Shown piece by piece: positions 34,104 through 43,294 of a DNA stretch of 64,000 bases. The stretch is from Lachnocurva sp045579705. Lineage in GTDB: Bacteria; Bacillota; Clostridia; Lachnospirales; Lachnospiraceae. A program made the position numbers and the translations under genes. Numbering within the stretch: position 1 is the first letter of the stretch; every line of letters begins with the position of its first letter. Where the stretch lies: contig JAZNMP010000019.1 in NCBI GenBank assembly GCA_045579705.1, positions 84,726 to 148,725 on the forward strand. Direction: 5' to 3'. The notes under the pieces are model-generated. The model worked only from the letters and a program-made list of their open reading frames with translations. It was not told the origin of the DNA and did no database searches.

Positions 34104-35738
34104 ATGAAAAAGAAAACAAAAATCCCGTTACTAGTTCTAGCGGCGTGTATCGTGGGCTTATTGGCTTACACGCTTATGTATCCTATGGATGTAGAACATT
34201 TGAAAGACTATGAAAGTGCTTTTTATGCTACACCTGTAGCTTTACTTCCGCCTATCATAGCGATAGCGTTGGCCTTGATCACTAAAGAGGTTTACTCATC
34301 ACTATTTATAGGTATTCTTTCTGGTGCTTTACTATATTCAGAGTTCAATCTGGAACTTACAGTAAAGACTTTATTCTTTGATGAGAATGCGGGTATGCTG
34401 TCCAAACTTTCGGACAGTAGTAATGTAGGAATCCTGGTATTCCTGGTTATGCTCGGATCTCTCGTAATCATGATGAACAAAGCAGGTGGCTCAGAAGCTT
34501 TTGGAAAATGGGCTTCTACAAAGATAAAGACAAAAGTCGGTGCATCACTTGCTACGACAGCGCTCGGTGTGCTTATCTTTGTCGATGACTATTTCAACTG
34601 CCTGACAGTAGGTTCAGTAATGAGACCGGTTACTGATAGACACAAGGTGTCACGTGCGAAGCTGGCATATTTGATCGATGCGACAGCAGCACCTATCTGT
34701 ATCATTGCACCGATTTCCAGCTGGGCAGCGGCAGTTACTTCTTCTGTACCAAAGGAATCAGATATCAATGGATTCTTAGTATTCCTAAGAACTATTCCAT
34801 ATAACTACTATGCGATACTTACTATCGTAATGATGCTCTTTATTTCTGTTCGCCAGTTTGACTTCGGCCCTATGAAGGAATACGAAGACAATGCGAAAAA
34901 AGGTGACCTCTTTACATCACATGCAGATGAATTTGAAGAGGCTGCTATGATCGAAGCAAATCCAAATGGTAAGGTAGTAGACCTCGTACTTCCAGTATTG
35001 GTACTGATCGCTGGATGTATCGGAGGTATGATTTACTCAGGCGGTTTCTTTAGCGGAGTCGGCCTCATAGATGCTTTTGCAAATGCTTCTGCATCAGTAG
35101 GACTCGTAATCGGCGGTTTCATCGGTTTGGTGTTTGCATTCTTCTTCTATATGCTTAGAGGTGTTCTGACATTTGAAGAATACATGTCTTGCTTTACAGA
35201 AGGTTTCAAGCAGATGGTTTCACCTATTTTGATTCTTACTTTTGCATGGACACTTGCTGCAGTAACTAAGCTCCTCGGAGCTTCAGTATTCGTAGGCGGT
35301 GTAGTTGCTTCCAGCGCCGGTGCGCTTCAGGCATTCCTGCCAGCAGTAATCTTCCTCGTAGGTATGTGCCTCGCATTTGCGACAGGAACTTCTTGGGGAA
35401 CATTCTCTATCCTGATTCCTATCGTAGTCGGAGTATTCCCAGGTGGAGAGATGATGATCATCGCTATCGCTTCATGCCTGTCAGGTGCTGTATGCGGAGA
35501 CCACTGCTCACCTATCTCAGATACTACTATCATGTCTAGTGCAGGTGCTCAGTGTCACCATGTAAATCATGTGTCTACACAGATTCCATATGCAATGACA
35601 GTAGCGGCTGTATCAGCTGTAGCTTACGTGATTGCTGGTTTCGTACAGAACGTATTCATCTGTTTACTACTCGCTATCGTGATGATGATAGCTCTTCTGC
35701 TCATCATTGAAAAAAGAACTAAAGCAGCTGAAGCATAA
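34104..35738 (+). CDS. Na+/H+ antiporter, NhaC family
   Basis: 544 residues with about 12 membrane helices. The family core is clear: FVDDYFNCLTVGSVMRPVTDRHKVSRAKLAYLIDATAAP, and SCLSGAVCGDHCSPISDTTIMSSAGAQCHHVNHV. AGGAGG precedes the ATG. Exchanges Na+ for H+ at the membrane; some relatives exchange organic acids such as malate/lactate, so ion specificity is not certain. Confidence 0.88.
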   Translation: MKKKTKIPLLVLAACIVGLLAYTLMYPMDVEHLKDYESAFYATPVALLPPIIAIALALITKEVYSSLFIGILSGALLYSEFNLELTVKTLFFDENAGMLSKLSDSSNVGILVFLVMLGSLVIMMNKAGGSEAFGKWASTKIKTKVGASLATTALGVLIFVDDYFNCLTVGSVMRPVTDRHKVSRAKLAYLIDATAAPICIIAPISSWAAAVTSSVPKESDINGFLVFLRTIPYNYYAILTIVMMLFISVRQFDFGPMKEYEDNAKKGDLFTSHADEFEEAAMIEANPNGKVVDLVLPVLVLIAGCIGGMIYSGGFFSGVGLIDAFANASASVGLVIGGFIGLVFAFFFYMLRGVLTFEEYMSCFTEGFKQMVSPILILTFAWTLAAVTKLLGASVFVGGVVASSAGALQAFLPAVIFLVGMCLAFATGTSWGTFSILIPIVVGVFPGGEMMIIAIASCLSGAVCGDHCSPISDTTIMSSAGAQCHHVNHVSTQIPYAMTVAAVSAVAYVIAGFVQNVFICLLLAIVMMIALLLIIEKRTKAAEA

Positions 35739-35770
35739 AGAGAATTCAGCTTTTATACACTAGAATTTTT

Positions 35771-35806
35771 AGCTCCTAAAGAGGTAACTCTTTGGGAGCT
35801 TTTTTA
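35771..35806 (+). terminator. Terminator after the NhaC gene
   Basis: AGCTCCTAAAGAG (35771-35783) pairs with CTCTTTGGGAGCT (35788-35800), loop GTAA, one wobble, followed by TTTTTT. Confidence 0.88.
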
Positions 35807-35918
35807 GTATTTTTTAAGAATATAGGCGGTCCGTTAAATTGAAGTACTATTCTGAAAATGATAGAATTAAGGTTAGAAATTCATGCATTATTTGCTAGAA
35901 AGAAAAAGGGAGCTTTCT

Positions 35919-37577
35919 ATGGCTAAGATGACGGATTTACAAAAAAAGATATTAGATGAGCTGTTTAAGTCTTATGAAATGGTGGCAGAGGGGGCCGATG
36001 TGTATGTTTGTGACATGCGGTTTGATATGTCACGCTGGTCGAAGTCCGCAGTAGAGTTCTACGGTTTGCCTGGAGAATATATGAACGGTGCGGGCGACAT
36101 CTGGATGGAGCATATTCATCCTGCCGATAGGGAAAAATATCGTAATGAAATCGCTGCTCTCTTTGCAGGAGATCAGGAAATCCATGACATGCAGTACCGT
36201 GCTATGGACAAAGACGGAAACTATAACGTATGCACCTGTCGTGGCGTAATCATGCGAAACGATGAAGGCGAGCCTACTTATTTCGCCGGTGTCATTCGCA
36301 ATCAGACTATAGGTGGATTTATAGATAGACTTACCGGACTGAAGAATCAGAGAGCTTTTTTTAGAGATTTACGTCTGCTGATAACCGGTCAGGTTCCGTT
36401 TAATGTGGTTATGCTTGGAACGAGTCATTTTTCCAAGTTCAATGATATGCATGGCTATGAATTCGGAAACTTCCTGTTGCAGCATGCTGCGAGATATATT
36501 CTCGATATGGTCAGCGAAATGGGAGAACTGTACCGTCTCGACGGTATCAAGCTCGCTCTCATTACAAAACATAGTATGGAAGAAATCGAGGAATTCTATT
36601 CGAAGCTGCAGAGTATCGTTCAGGCTAACTTCCGTCTGGATGGACGGCTTATAGACCTGCCGGTAAATGGCGGAGCGGTTTCGGTTTCTTCATTTAATAT
36701 CGATTGCGACACTGTATTCTCGTGTTTGACACATGCGTATGAGGAAAGCAAGTACGATTATGCAGGCGAGTTTAGAGTCTTTGAGAATGGCGTTTCGGAA
36801 AGAATGCAGGAAAAGCTCAAACTCATGAACAAGATTCGAAACTGCGTGAGCATGGGGTGCAGAGGCTTCATGTTGTATTATCAGCCTATCGTGGATGCGC
36901 AGACTGAAGAGTTGAAAGGTGCGGAGGCTCTCATCCGTTGGAGAGATACGGATGGATCGATGGTCAGTCCTAATGATTTCATTCCGCTACTCGAGAACGA
37001 TTCGCAATTCCCGGTTCTCGGCGAGTGGATTCTCAGAGAAGCTATGCGACAGGGAAAGAAGTTACTGGAAAACTATCCGGATTTCGTAATAAGTGTGAAC
37101 CTGTCCTATGCACAGCTTCAGAAGATAGATTTCGTAAATGTAGTCGAGAAGGCTATGCAGGATATGGATTATCCGGCCAGCAATCTTTGCCTGGAAATCA
37201 CAGAGAGATGTCGTCTCGTGGATATGAACCGACTTCGCAATGTGACTCTTCAGCTACGTCAGTCAGGAATCAAATTTGCTATAGATGATTTTGGAACAGG
37301 TTTCTCGTCTTTGAATGTTATTCAGCAACTCGGATGTGACACGGTAAAGATAGATAGAAACTTCGTCAAAAATGTGGAAGAGGATCCGCGAGAGGAGAAA
37401 CTCGTTTCTGTTATCACGGATTTATCAGATATATATGGAGCATCTACTTGTATCGAAGGTATAGAGACGGAGGGAATGCGCGATATACTTCGCAAATATC
37501 CGGTTAGTTCCTTCCAGGGATATTTATATTCGAAACCTCTGCCTTTCTATGATTTCATGAAAAAGTATGATAAATGA
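35919..37577 (+). CDS. PAS-GGDEF-EAL c-di-GMP phosphodiesterase
   Basis: About 552 residues from ATG 35919, after AAAGGGAG. A PAS domain comes first (SAVEFYGLPGEYMNGAGDIWMEHIHP), then a GGDEF domain whose signature is lost (YRLDGIKLALI in its place), then an EAL domain with GAEALIRW, EITERCRL and DDFGTGFSSL. The EAL catalytic motifs are largely intact, so it probably degrades c-di-GMP while the GGDEF part is regulatory. No membrane helix. The next gene, a membrane GGDEF protein, follows closely. Confidence 0.86.
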   Translation: MAKMTDLQKKILDELFKSYEMVAEGADVYVCDMRFDMSRWSKSAVEFYGLPGEYMNGAGDIWMEHIHPADREKYRNEIAALFAGDQEIHDMQYRAMDKDGNYNVCTCRGVIMRNDEGEPTYFAGVIRNQTIGGFIDRLTGLKNQRAFFRDLRLLITGQVPFNVVMLGTSHFSKFNDMHGYEFGNFLLQHAARYILDMVSEMGELYRLDGIKLALITKHSMEEIEEFYSKLQSIVQANFRLDGRLIDLPVNGGAVSVSSFNIDCDTVFSCLTHAYEESKYDYAGEFRVFENGVSERMQEKLKLMNKIRNCVSMGCRGFMLYYQPIVDAQTEELKGAEALIRWRDTDGSMVSPNDFIPLLENDSQFPVLGEWILREAMRQGKKLLENYPDFVISVNLSYAQLQKIDFVNVVEKAMQDMDYPASNLCLEITERCRLVDMNRLRNVTLQLRQSGIKFAIDDFGTGFSSLNVIQQLGCDTVKIDRNFVKNVEEDPREEKLVSVITDLSDIYGASTCIEGIETEGMRDILRKYPVSSFQGYLYSKPLPFYDFMKKYDK

Positions 37578-37600
37578 TTCGAGATAGAAGAGAGGTGCGG

Positions 37601-38749
37601 ATGGATAGATTCGATAAATGGAAAGAAGTGCTCGGATTTACGAGGAAATCAGAGGAAGTATTAGAGAAGCTGAATCATCAGAATCTGAATATGGGATTTC
37701 CTATCGTAGTGCTCGGGTTCATATTTACGGTCGCTGGATTTGCTAACTCATCGTTCGAGTTGGCTGGGAAGCTTGCGGCAAACGAACCGGTTGAGGCGTA
37801 TTTTTTTCAAAAGATGTTCATATATCTGATGGTTATCGTAACTTCCAGCTGGATGATGCTCGAGTTTAGACATATGAGGCTTCATCATGAGCGCAGTCAG
37901 AGGAGACTTACTTTTATAAATTATTCGTATGTGCTCGCTCTGATGTGCTATGGTTTCCAGCTTTCGATTACGTATATGCATAACGGGATTCCTTTTAGTC
38001 CGTTCCTCATCGCATGCATCTGGTCGTTTCTGCTGTTTAATATCAACCCGATCTTTACGGTGTTAGTGTCTTTCGTATTTAATGAATGTATCCGACTCGG
38101 TGCGCTCAGACATGGGGTGAAGGTTGAAATCTATTCGACTCTGATATTTATGATTTCGCTTTGGATAGTCTCTATCGTCAGATACGAGATGTCACTAAAG
38201 AATGCGAGACTTATGGTTGAGGCGGTCCGTCTGAACGAGAGACTTCAGAATGTGAACGAGAGACTGTCACATATCTCGACGACTGATGAGCTGACAGGTA
38301 TAAAGAATCGAATCGGTCTACGAAATGATTTCGATGGATTTATTGGAAAAAAGCTGTTTGTCATGTTTTGCGATATTGACAATTTCAAATATATAAATGA
38401 TAATTTTGGACATCCTATCGGGGACAAAGTTATCGCAAATTATGCGGAGACACTTGTGATGATTTATGGATTAGAAGGTGTGTACCGATACGGCGGTGAC
38501 GAATTTCTGATTATAAAGGAGTATGACGAGGATAAATCGCGACTGTATATGAAGCGATTTAAAATATTGTTTAGCAGGTTCTGTGTGCCGGGTACGACGC
38601 ATCTCATTACAACGAGTGGTGGGTATTATGTGGCGGATTGTCCCGATGCGGATACTCTCCGTGCTATGTTTAAAACTGCGGATGATAATCTGTATAGTGC
38701 AAAGCAGAATGGAAAAAATAGAGTTGTGGGAACAGGTGGAATTAGTTAA
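37601..38749 (+). CDS. Membrane-bound diguanylate cyclase (GGDEF)
   Basis: 382 residues from ATG 37601, preceded by AGAGGTG; an upstream ATG at 37574 overlaps the previous stop. Six hydrophobic helices precede a short coiled coil (RLNERLQNVNERLSH) and a GGDEF domain with TDELTGIKNRIGL, DIDNFKYINDNFGHP and intact YRYGGDEF. Makes c-di-GMP. Organised like the protein at 32914 but clearly diverged. Confidence 0.86.
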   Translation: MDRFDKWKEVLGFTRKSEEVLEKLNHQNLNMGFPIVVLGFIFTVAGFANSSFELAGKLAANEPVEAYFFQKMFIYLMVIVTSSWMMLEFRHMRLHHERSQRRLTFINYSYVLALMCYGFQLSITYMHNGIPFSPFLIACIWSFLLFNINPIFTVLVSFVFNECIRLGALRHGVKVEIYSTLIFMISLWIVSIVRYEMSLKNARLMVEAVRLNERLQNVNERLSHISTTDELTGIKNRIGLRNDFDGFIGKKLFVMFCDIDNFKYINDNFGHPIGDKVIANYAETLVMIYGLEGVYRYGGDEFLIIKEYDEDKSRLYMKRFKILFSRFCVPGTTHLITTSGGYYVADCPDADTLRAMFKTADDNLYSAKQNGKNRVVGTGGIS

Positions 38750-38767
38750 GAGGAGTTACGTTTCAGT

Positions 38768-38956
38768 ATGACTTTGGAAAGAACAGTAAGTAGTATTGAG
38801 TCTAGTTTTTTGATGGAGGATCTCGCTTTCGATGTGGAGTGTCGAAAGAGGGTTAGAGGGATTCTCTCAAATGAGTTGTCTATAAGTGATGCCATCAACG
38901 AGTTGAATGTAAAGTACAAGGTAGCGCCCGATTATGATGAAAGATCTAGAACATGA
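38768..38956 (+). CDS. VbhA-like antitoxin of the Fic pair
   Basis: 62 residues, helical, resembling the antitoxin_VbhA family that inhibits class I Fic proteins. The inhibitory motif (S/T)xxxE(G/N) can be read as S13-FLM-E17-D18, with Asp replacing the usual Gly/Asn. Overlaps the Fic gene by 23 bp in another frame, the normal layout for this pair. Confidence 0.68.
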   Translation: MTLERTVSSIESSFLMEDLAFDVECRKRVRGILSNELSISDAINELNVKYKVAPDYDERSRT

Positions 38957-39557
38957 TTATTTTTATGATGTAGATGAAGATCAGAAGTATTGTTATCCGG
39001 GTACGAAGGTGCTTCGAAACAAACTTCGGATTAAGGATTTCATGCGGCTTCAGCAGGCAGAGAGGGATTACTCCGCAGCGCGTGAAGCCGATTTGCTGCT
39101 GCACGGGTTCGAGGGAGATTTTTCCCTGGATTATCTGTGTGCGATTCATAGATATCTGTTCCAGGATGTGTACAGCTGGGCTGGAAAGATTCGTACTGTC
39201 GATGTATCGAAGGGTACGATGTTCTGTCGCTCGATGTATATCGTAGAGCAGTTTAATCGTGTTTATGAAGAACTCGTTTCTGAGAACTATCTTATGGATA
39301 TCAAAGGTTCGACGCAGATGGCGGACAGGTTGGCATACTATCTCGGAGAGATAAATATGATACATCCGTTTAGAGAGGGAAATGGCAGGACGCAGAGAGT
39401 TTACATCGAACTATTGGCAAAGAATTCGAAGAGGTTCGAGCTCGATTTCACATTGATTTCGAAGGAAGAGATGATTCGTGCGTGCGCGGAATCTGCGAGA
39501 GGAGCGAACGGTATCCTAGAGGAACTCATGTGGAAGGCCATAGTAAAAGTAAAATAG
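38934..39557 (+). CDS. Fic-domain AMP-transferase toxin
   Basis: 207 residues. Complete Fic motif HPFREGNGRTQR with catalytic His144, plus the flap region GTMFCRS. These enzymes attach AMP to target proteins such as gyrase and topoisomerase IV. No own inhibitory helix was seen at the N-terminus, in keeping with a separate antitoxin upstream. Two ATG codons at 38934 and 38937 could start it. It forms a type II-like pair with 38768-38956. Confidence 0.88.
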   Translation: MMKDLEHDYFYDVDEDQKYCYPGTKVLRNKLRIKDFMRLQQAERDYSAAREADLLLHGFEGDFSLDYLCAIHRYLFQDVYSWAGKIRTVDVSKGTMFCRSMYIVEQFNRVYEELVSENYLMDIKGSTQMADRLAYYLGEINMIHPFREGNGRTQRVYIELLAKNSKRFELDFTLISKEEMIRACAESARGANGILEELMWKAIVKVK

Positions 39558-39596
39558 AGTCGAACAGAACACAATATGTGTTCTTTGTTATATAAC

Positions 39597-39631
39597 GAAA
39601 GGAAGCTACCCGTAACAGGTAGCTTCCTTTC
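39597..39631. terminator. Bidirectional terminator between fic and cheC-like genes
   Basis: A perfect 14-bp stem GAAAGGAAGCTACC / GGTAGCTTCCTTTC (39597-39610, 39618-39631) between convergent genes. Confidence 0.8.
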
Positions 39632-39658
39632 TAGTTGAAGTGGAAATAGGGAAAAAGG

Positions 39659-40318
39659 TTATTCGTTTTTGTTTAGTCTAAACTTCTCAACGATGGCTTT
39701 TGCGAAGGAAACAGGATATAATTGAACCATCGTGGAATCGACCAGGTCTTCACCGATTTCTAATCGGAAAGAAATCTTTACAAATTTGTCGAGAGAACTC
39801 TCGAACATTTTTTCAAAGGAACGAACACTTTCGACATCGATACGGTTTAGTTCTGGTGGACTGATATCTACCATAGTGTTTAGCATAGAAGACATAGATG
39901 TAGCGGACGCGCCCATCATCTGATTCATCGCTTCTGAGATAGCGCTCAGATGGAGCTCGCCAACTTCACCGGTAACCCCGCGACCTGGACCGCCCATCAT
40001 GAGATCGGTGAGCACGAGGACGTCTGGTTCCTTTAATATGAATACATTGTTTCCATCGAGACCCACGATATAGTGAATCTGAACGAAGATACAAGTTTTC
40101 TCATAATCATTTAGGGCTTCACTACGATTGATAACCTGAACATTTGGTGTAGTGATATCCACGCGCTGATTAACCATCATGCTGAGCGCTGTGGCTGCAT
40201 TTCCCATACTGATATTGGCAACTTCGCCTAATATATCAACCTCATCCTGTGAAAGTCCGGCTTGAAAGACAGAGGTTGGATCTATGATTTCTACTTTTGT
40301 TTTAGGTTCGTGAATCAT
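39659..40318 (-). CDS. CheC/FliY-like phosphatase domain protein
   Basis: 219 residues made of one CheC-type unit with two phosphatase helices, EVANISMGNAATALS and EAMNQMMGASATSM, each carrying the E-x2-N pair that dephosphorylates CheY-P. The sequence is closest in feel to the N-terminal half of FliY, but the C-terminal SpoA/FliN domain is absent. No flagellar or chemotaxis gene is nearby; three c-di-GMP genes are. Its role in a non-flagellar context is unclear. Confidence 0.8.
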   Translation of the reverse strand: MIHEPKTKVEIIDPTSVFQAGLSQDEVDILGEVANISMGNAATALSMMVNQRVDITTPNVQVINRSEALNDYEKTCIFVQIHYIVGLDGNNVFILKEPDVLVLTDLMMGGPGRGVTGEVGELHLSAISEAMNQMMGASATSMSSMLNTMVDISPPELNRIDVESVRSFEKMFESSLDKFVKISFRLEIGEDLVDSTMVQLYPVSFAKAIVEKFRLNKNE

Positions 40319-40477
40319 TAAATGTCCCCCTTATCTCAAATCTTTCTTATATGTTAAGTCAAATCGGGGTGAGACGTCAAACATTTTATGGACATTTATA
40401 AAGAATTCAGAAATTAAAAACTGTGATATACTATTGATAGTGATTTTTGAAATAAATAGAACTAGGGATAGAATTAG

Positions 40478-41161
40478 ATGCGTAAATTTATATTGTTGAT
40501 AGCTTTCAAACTCGCGTTTGGAATCACGATGAATCCGAACTACAACGAGAATATATTGGGCCAGATAAATCTCCACCAGCTGAGCCAGGAGAATGAACCG
40601 GGAATGCACGTGCAGGTACCAGTTGAGGCGACTCTGCAGATGCCGGAACTTCCGAGTGGATGTGAGGCGACAGCTCTCGCTGCAGCGATGAAATTCAAAG
40701 GCTATCAGGTCGACAAAGGCGAGATAGCAGACAAATATCTTCCAAAGAACAACATGGTACTCCTCGGAAATCCAGAACAGGAATATCTGGGAAATCCGAG
40801 GGACATATATAATGGATACTATTGTTTCGAAGATGCGCTAGTAAAGACGGTTTCAAACTACAACACGATGACGGGTCAGAACTGTCAGGTTGAAAAAATC
40901 TCGAACCAGGGGTCGGCCAGAGTCTATCGTGAACTTCAGAAGGGAAATCCTGTAGTGGTTTGGGTGACCAGAGATTGGGAGAATCCGAGATCGGGAGTGA
41001 ATGGCCTCATGGCAAACGAACACTGCGTAGTAATCAGCGGGTTTACCGATGCGACAGTTACTATCGTAGATCCACTTATGGGAATCGTGAAAGTGGACCG
41101 ACATAAATTCGAAGAAATCTGGATGCAGATGGGATGTCGTGCAGTAAGTGTAGTTAGTTAA
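40478..41161 (+). CDS. C39-like cysteine peptidase domain protein
   Basis: 227 residues with an N-terminal hydrophobic stretch that may be a signal or anchor. The Peptidase_C39_2 pattern is clear: LPSGCEATALAAAM (catalytic Cys), NEHCVVISGF (His) and VDPLMG (Asp). Such proteins are secreted in Gram-positives and may act on cell-wall or peptide substrates. Ribosome site is weak (CTAGGGA). Confidence 0.78.
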   Translation: MRKFILLIAFKLAFGITMNPNYNENILGQINLHQLSQENEPGMHVQVPVEATLQMPELPSGCEATALAAAMKFKGYQVDKGEIADKYLPKNNMVLLGNPEQEYLGNPRDIYNGYYCFEDALVKTVSNYNTMTGQNCQVEKISNQGSARVYRELQKGNPVVVWVTRDWENPRSGVNGLMANEHCVVISGFTDATVTIVDPLMGIVKVDRHKFEEIWMQMGCRAVSVVS

Positions 41162-41167
41162 TCAATA

Positions 41168-41210
41168 TGCTAAATGCACAAACTTTTGTGAGAAAATTTA
41201 GCACTTTTTT
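41168..41210 (+). terminator. Terminator after the C39-like gene
   Basis: TGCTAAAT (41168-41175) pairs with ATTTAGCA (41196-41203), enclosing a second small hairpin (CACAAA/TTTGTG-like), followed by CTTTTTT. Confidence 0.6.
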
Positions 41211-41285
41211 GCTCTTTATTTTTACATTAAATTGCTGTATTTTATTCATTAATGATGGGGTTTAGAATCGAAAGGGGGTTCTATT

Positions 41286-41591
41286 ATGAGAAAGAGAATA
41301 TGTACAGCATTAAACCGTCATGATCAGCTCGACATGGAGAAAGAGCTTAAGAAACACACAGACAGCATCATCAAGAAAAAGAAACTCGACTTCGAAAGCT
41401 TCTACAATGTTAGCCCAGAAAGCATCGAGATTTCATTCAGATTACCAGAGGGGGAATTTGAACATCTGACTTACAAATGGACAGATACAGTCGATGATGT
41501 AAACGTATGGGAACTCGATTCTGATGACAGACGTCGAAGCGAAGCTTCTCGAATCGATTACAATGTAGTCGAGATCATGTCAGTATTTTAA
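41286..41591 (+). CDS. Hypothetical small soluble protein
   Basis: 101 residues, basic N-terminal half (MRKRICTALNRH, IKKKKLDFE) and acidic C-terminal half (DSDDRRRSEAS). No signal peptide or membrane helix, and no family recognised. GAAAGGGGG precedes the ATG and a terminator follows, so it is a genuine monocistronic gene. Confidence 0.65.
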   Translation: MRKRICTALNRHDQLDMEKELKKHTDSIIKKKKLDFESFYNVSPESIEISFRLPEGEFEHLTYKWTDTVDDVNVWELDSDDRRRSEASRIDYNVVEIMSVF

Positions 41592-41600
41592 AAAGGGGTG

Positions 41601-41640
41601 GCCTTCTTTCTAGTGCTCCTACTAGGAAGAGGGCTTTTTT
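41601..41640 (+). terminator. Terminator after the small hypothetical gene
   Basis: GCCTTCTTTCTAGT pairs with ACTAGGAAGAGGGC (two wobbles, loop GCTCCT) followed by TTTTTTT. Confidence 0.85.
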
Positions 41641-41674
41641 TATTGTATAGTATTAGGGGAGGGAGGCAGACTAA

Positions 41675-43183
41675 ATGATAGTTTTAGATATACTATTTGA
41701 TCTCTTATTTGTAATACTTTCATTCGTAGCCCTATGCGGTGAAACGGGCTATGCATGGATTCTCGCATCATCGGGTGGCAATGCAGCCAGCGCGCGTGAA
41801 ATCATACACCAAATCATATATAGAACTAACGAAGGAGTCGTTACTGACTTCTATAATTATATAGGAGCTGATTTGAAATTCTGGGCGATAGCTTGTATCG
41901 CTTTTCAGTTCGTCTACTGGATTATCTTGCGTAAACATAAGACGGAGTTGGGCTTCTTAGGAAAAAAGACGAAGCAGGTTAGCTTTGCCAGATTAGTCGT
42001 AATCTCGATTACGTTTATCACTTTGGTCGCTTATCGTCCTATCTTTATGGATATGAATACTCTCGTGACAAAGGGAGTAGAACTCAAAGAGGAGAAGCAT
42101 GAAGTAGAGAAGGTTCAGGGTGATTCCAGTGAAGAGCAGACTGCTGAATCAGAGGTTCCGGAGCAGACTGAGTTTAAGATACGAATGGTCGGTGACATCC
42201 TAATCCATGACAATGTTTTAAAGAGTTGTGAAGTTGGTGATGGAACTTATGACTTTAGGGGAATTTTTTCCGATACGAAGGAACTCAGCTCTAGCGCAGA
42301 TATGGCGATTTTGAATCAGGAGACGATACTCGGTGGCAGGGAGCTCGGGTATGCTGGATATCCTTCGTTCTGCAGTCCGACTGAGCTCGGCGATGCGGAA
42401 GTAGATGCGGGGTATGATGTCATCCTCGGTGCGACGAATCATGCGATGGATAGAGGCATGCGTGGAATTCTCGATAGCGTGAATTTCTGGAGGAGGACTT
42501 ATCCGAATGTGCTCCTGTGCGGACTGCACGACAGTCAGGAGGATGCGGATAAACTCAGAATCTATGAGATGGGAACCACGACGAAGGTGAAGGTTGCCAT
42601 TCTGAACTATACTTATGGAACGAATGGAATCGAGGTTCCAGCTGATGAGTCATACATCCTCGACAAGCTAAAGGAGGACAAGGTAATTGCGGACCTCGAG
42701 ACAGCGAGGGCTTCGGCGGATTTCGTGATCGTGTGTCCACATTGGGGCACGGAGTACACTTATCAGCCGACTGCGGCGCAGAAGTATTGGGCAAAGATAT
42801 TTGCGGACCATGGTGTCGACTTGATTCTCGGCGCGCATCCACATGTGCCTCAGCCGATGGAGTGGATCGAAGGTGCGGATGGACATAGAACTTTGTGCTA
42901 CTATTCGGTTGGAAATTTCGTGACTGGAACTTCCAGAACTGGCGCAGGCGTTTGGAAGCAGCTCATCTCACAGATGGCAGATGTGACCTTGGTTAGAAAT
43001 GCGGATGGCTCCGTTTCTATAAAGGAAGGAACCATCGTACCGTTGATTTGTCACTGGGAAGGCGGTAAATATCGAGTAATCCTGCTTTCGAAGTATGACG
43101 ATGCGATGGCGGCGAAGAATGAGATAGTGAGACAGGATTCAAGCTTCAGTCTGGAAGAAGCGAAGAAGTTTGTGGGGATGTAG
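41675..43183 (+). CDS. CapA-like metallophosphatase family protein
   Basis: 502 residues. Three N-terminal hydrophobic helices (to about residue 130), an acidic linker (SSEEQTAESEVPEQTE), then the PGA_cap domain: FKIRMVGDILIHDN, ILNQETILGG, ILGATNHAMDRG, VCPHWGTEY and LILGAHPHVPQPMEW. Relatives take part in poly-gamma-glutamate capsule synthesis, but many copies in gut Firmicutes have unknown roles. No other capsule gene is adjacent. Confidence 0.85.
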   Translation: MIVLDILFDLLFVILSFVALCGETGYAWILASSGGNAASAREIIHQIIYRTNEGVVTDFYNYIGADLKFWAIACIAFQFVYWIILRKHKTELGFLGKKTKQVSFARLVVISITFITLVAYRPIFMDMNTLVTKGVELKEEKHEVEKVQGDSSEEQTAESEVPEQTEFKIRMVGDILIHDNVLKSCEVGDGTYDFRGIFSDTKELSSSADMAILNQETILGGRELGYAGYPSFCSPTELGDAEVDAGYDVILGATNHAMDRGMRGILDSVNFWRRTYPNVLLCGLHDSQEDADKLRIYEMGTTTKVKVAILNYTYGTNGIEVPADESYILDKLKEDKVIADLETARASADFVIVCPHWGTEYTYQPTAAQKYWAKIFADHGVDLILGAHPHVPQPMEWIEGADGHRTLCYYSVGNFVTGTSRTGAGVWKQLISQMADVTLVRNADGSVSIKEGTIVPLICHWEGGKYRVILLSKYDDAMAAKNEIVRQDSSFSLEEAKKFVGM

Positions 43184-43242
43184 TTTGATAGAGTTTGAAG
43201 GTCCTCTGGCCGGCGCCCTTAGGTTTAGGCGCGGCGAGAGAA

Positions 43243-43286
43243 AAACTACGGAAAATCTAACAATTATCCTAGATTTTCCGTAGTTT
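43243..43286. terminator. Bidirectional terminator sharing the 74-bp repeat core
   Basis: A perfect 16-bp stem AAACTACGGAAAATCT / AGATTTTCCGTAGTTT (43243-43258, 43271-43286) between convergent genes. ACTACGGAAAAT ... ATTTTCCGTA is the same palindrome core as in the repeats at 25.5 and 26.9 kb. Confidence 0.85.
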
Positions 43287-43294
43287 CTTAATTT

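Noticed and set aside
37574..37600. Start of the second GGDEF gene at 37574
   Set aside because: The ATG overlaps the previous stop without a ribosome site, whereas AGAGGTG precedes the ATG at 37601.
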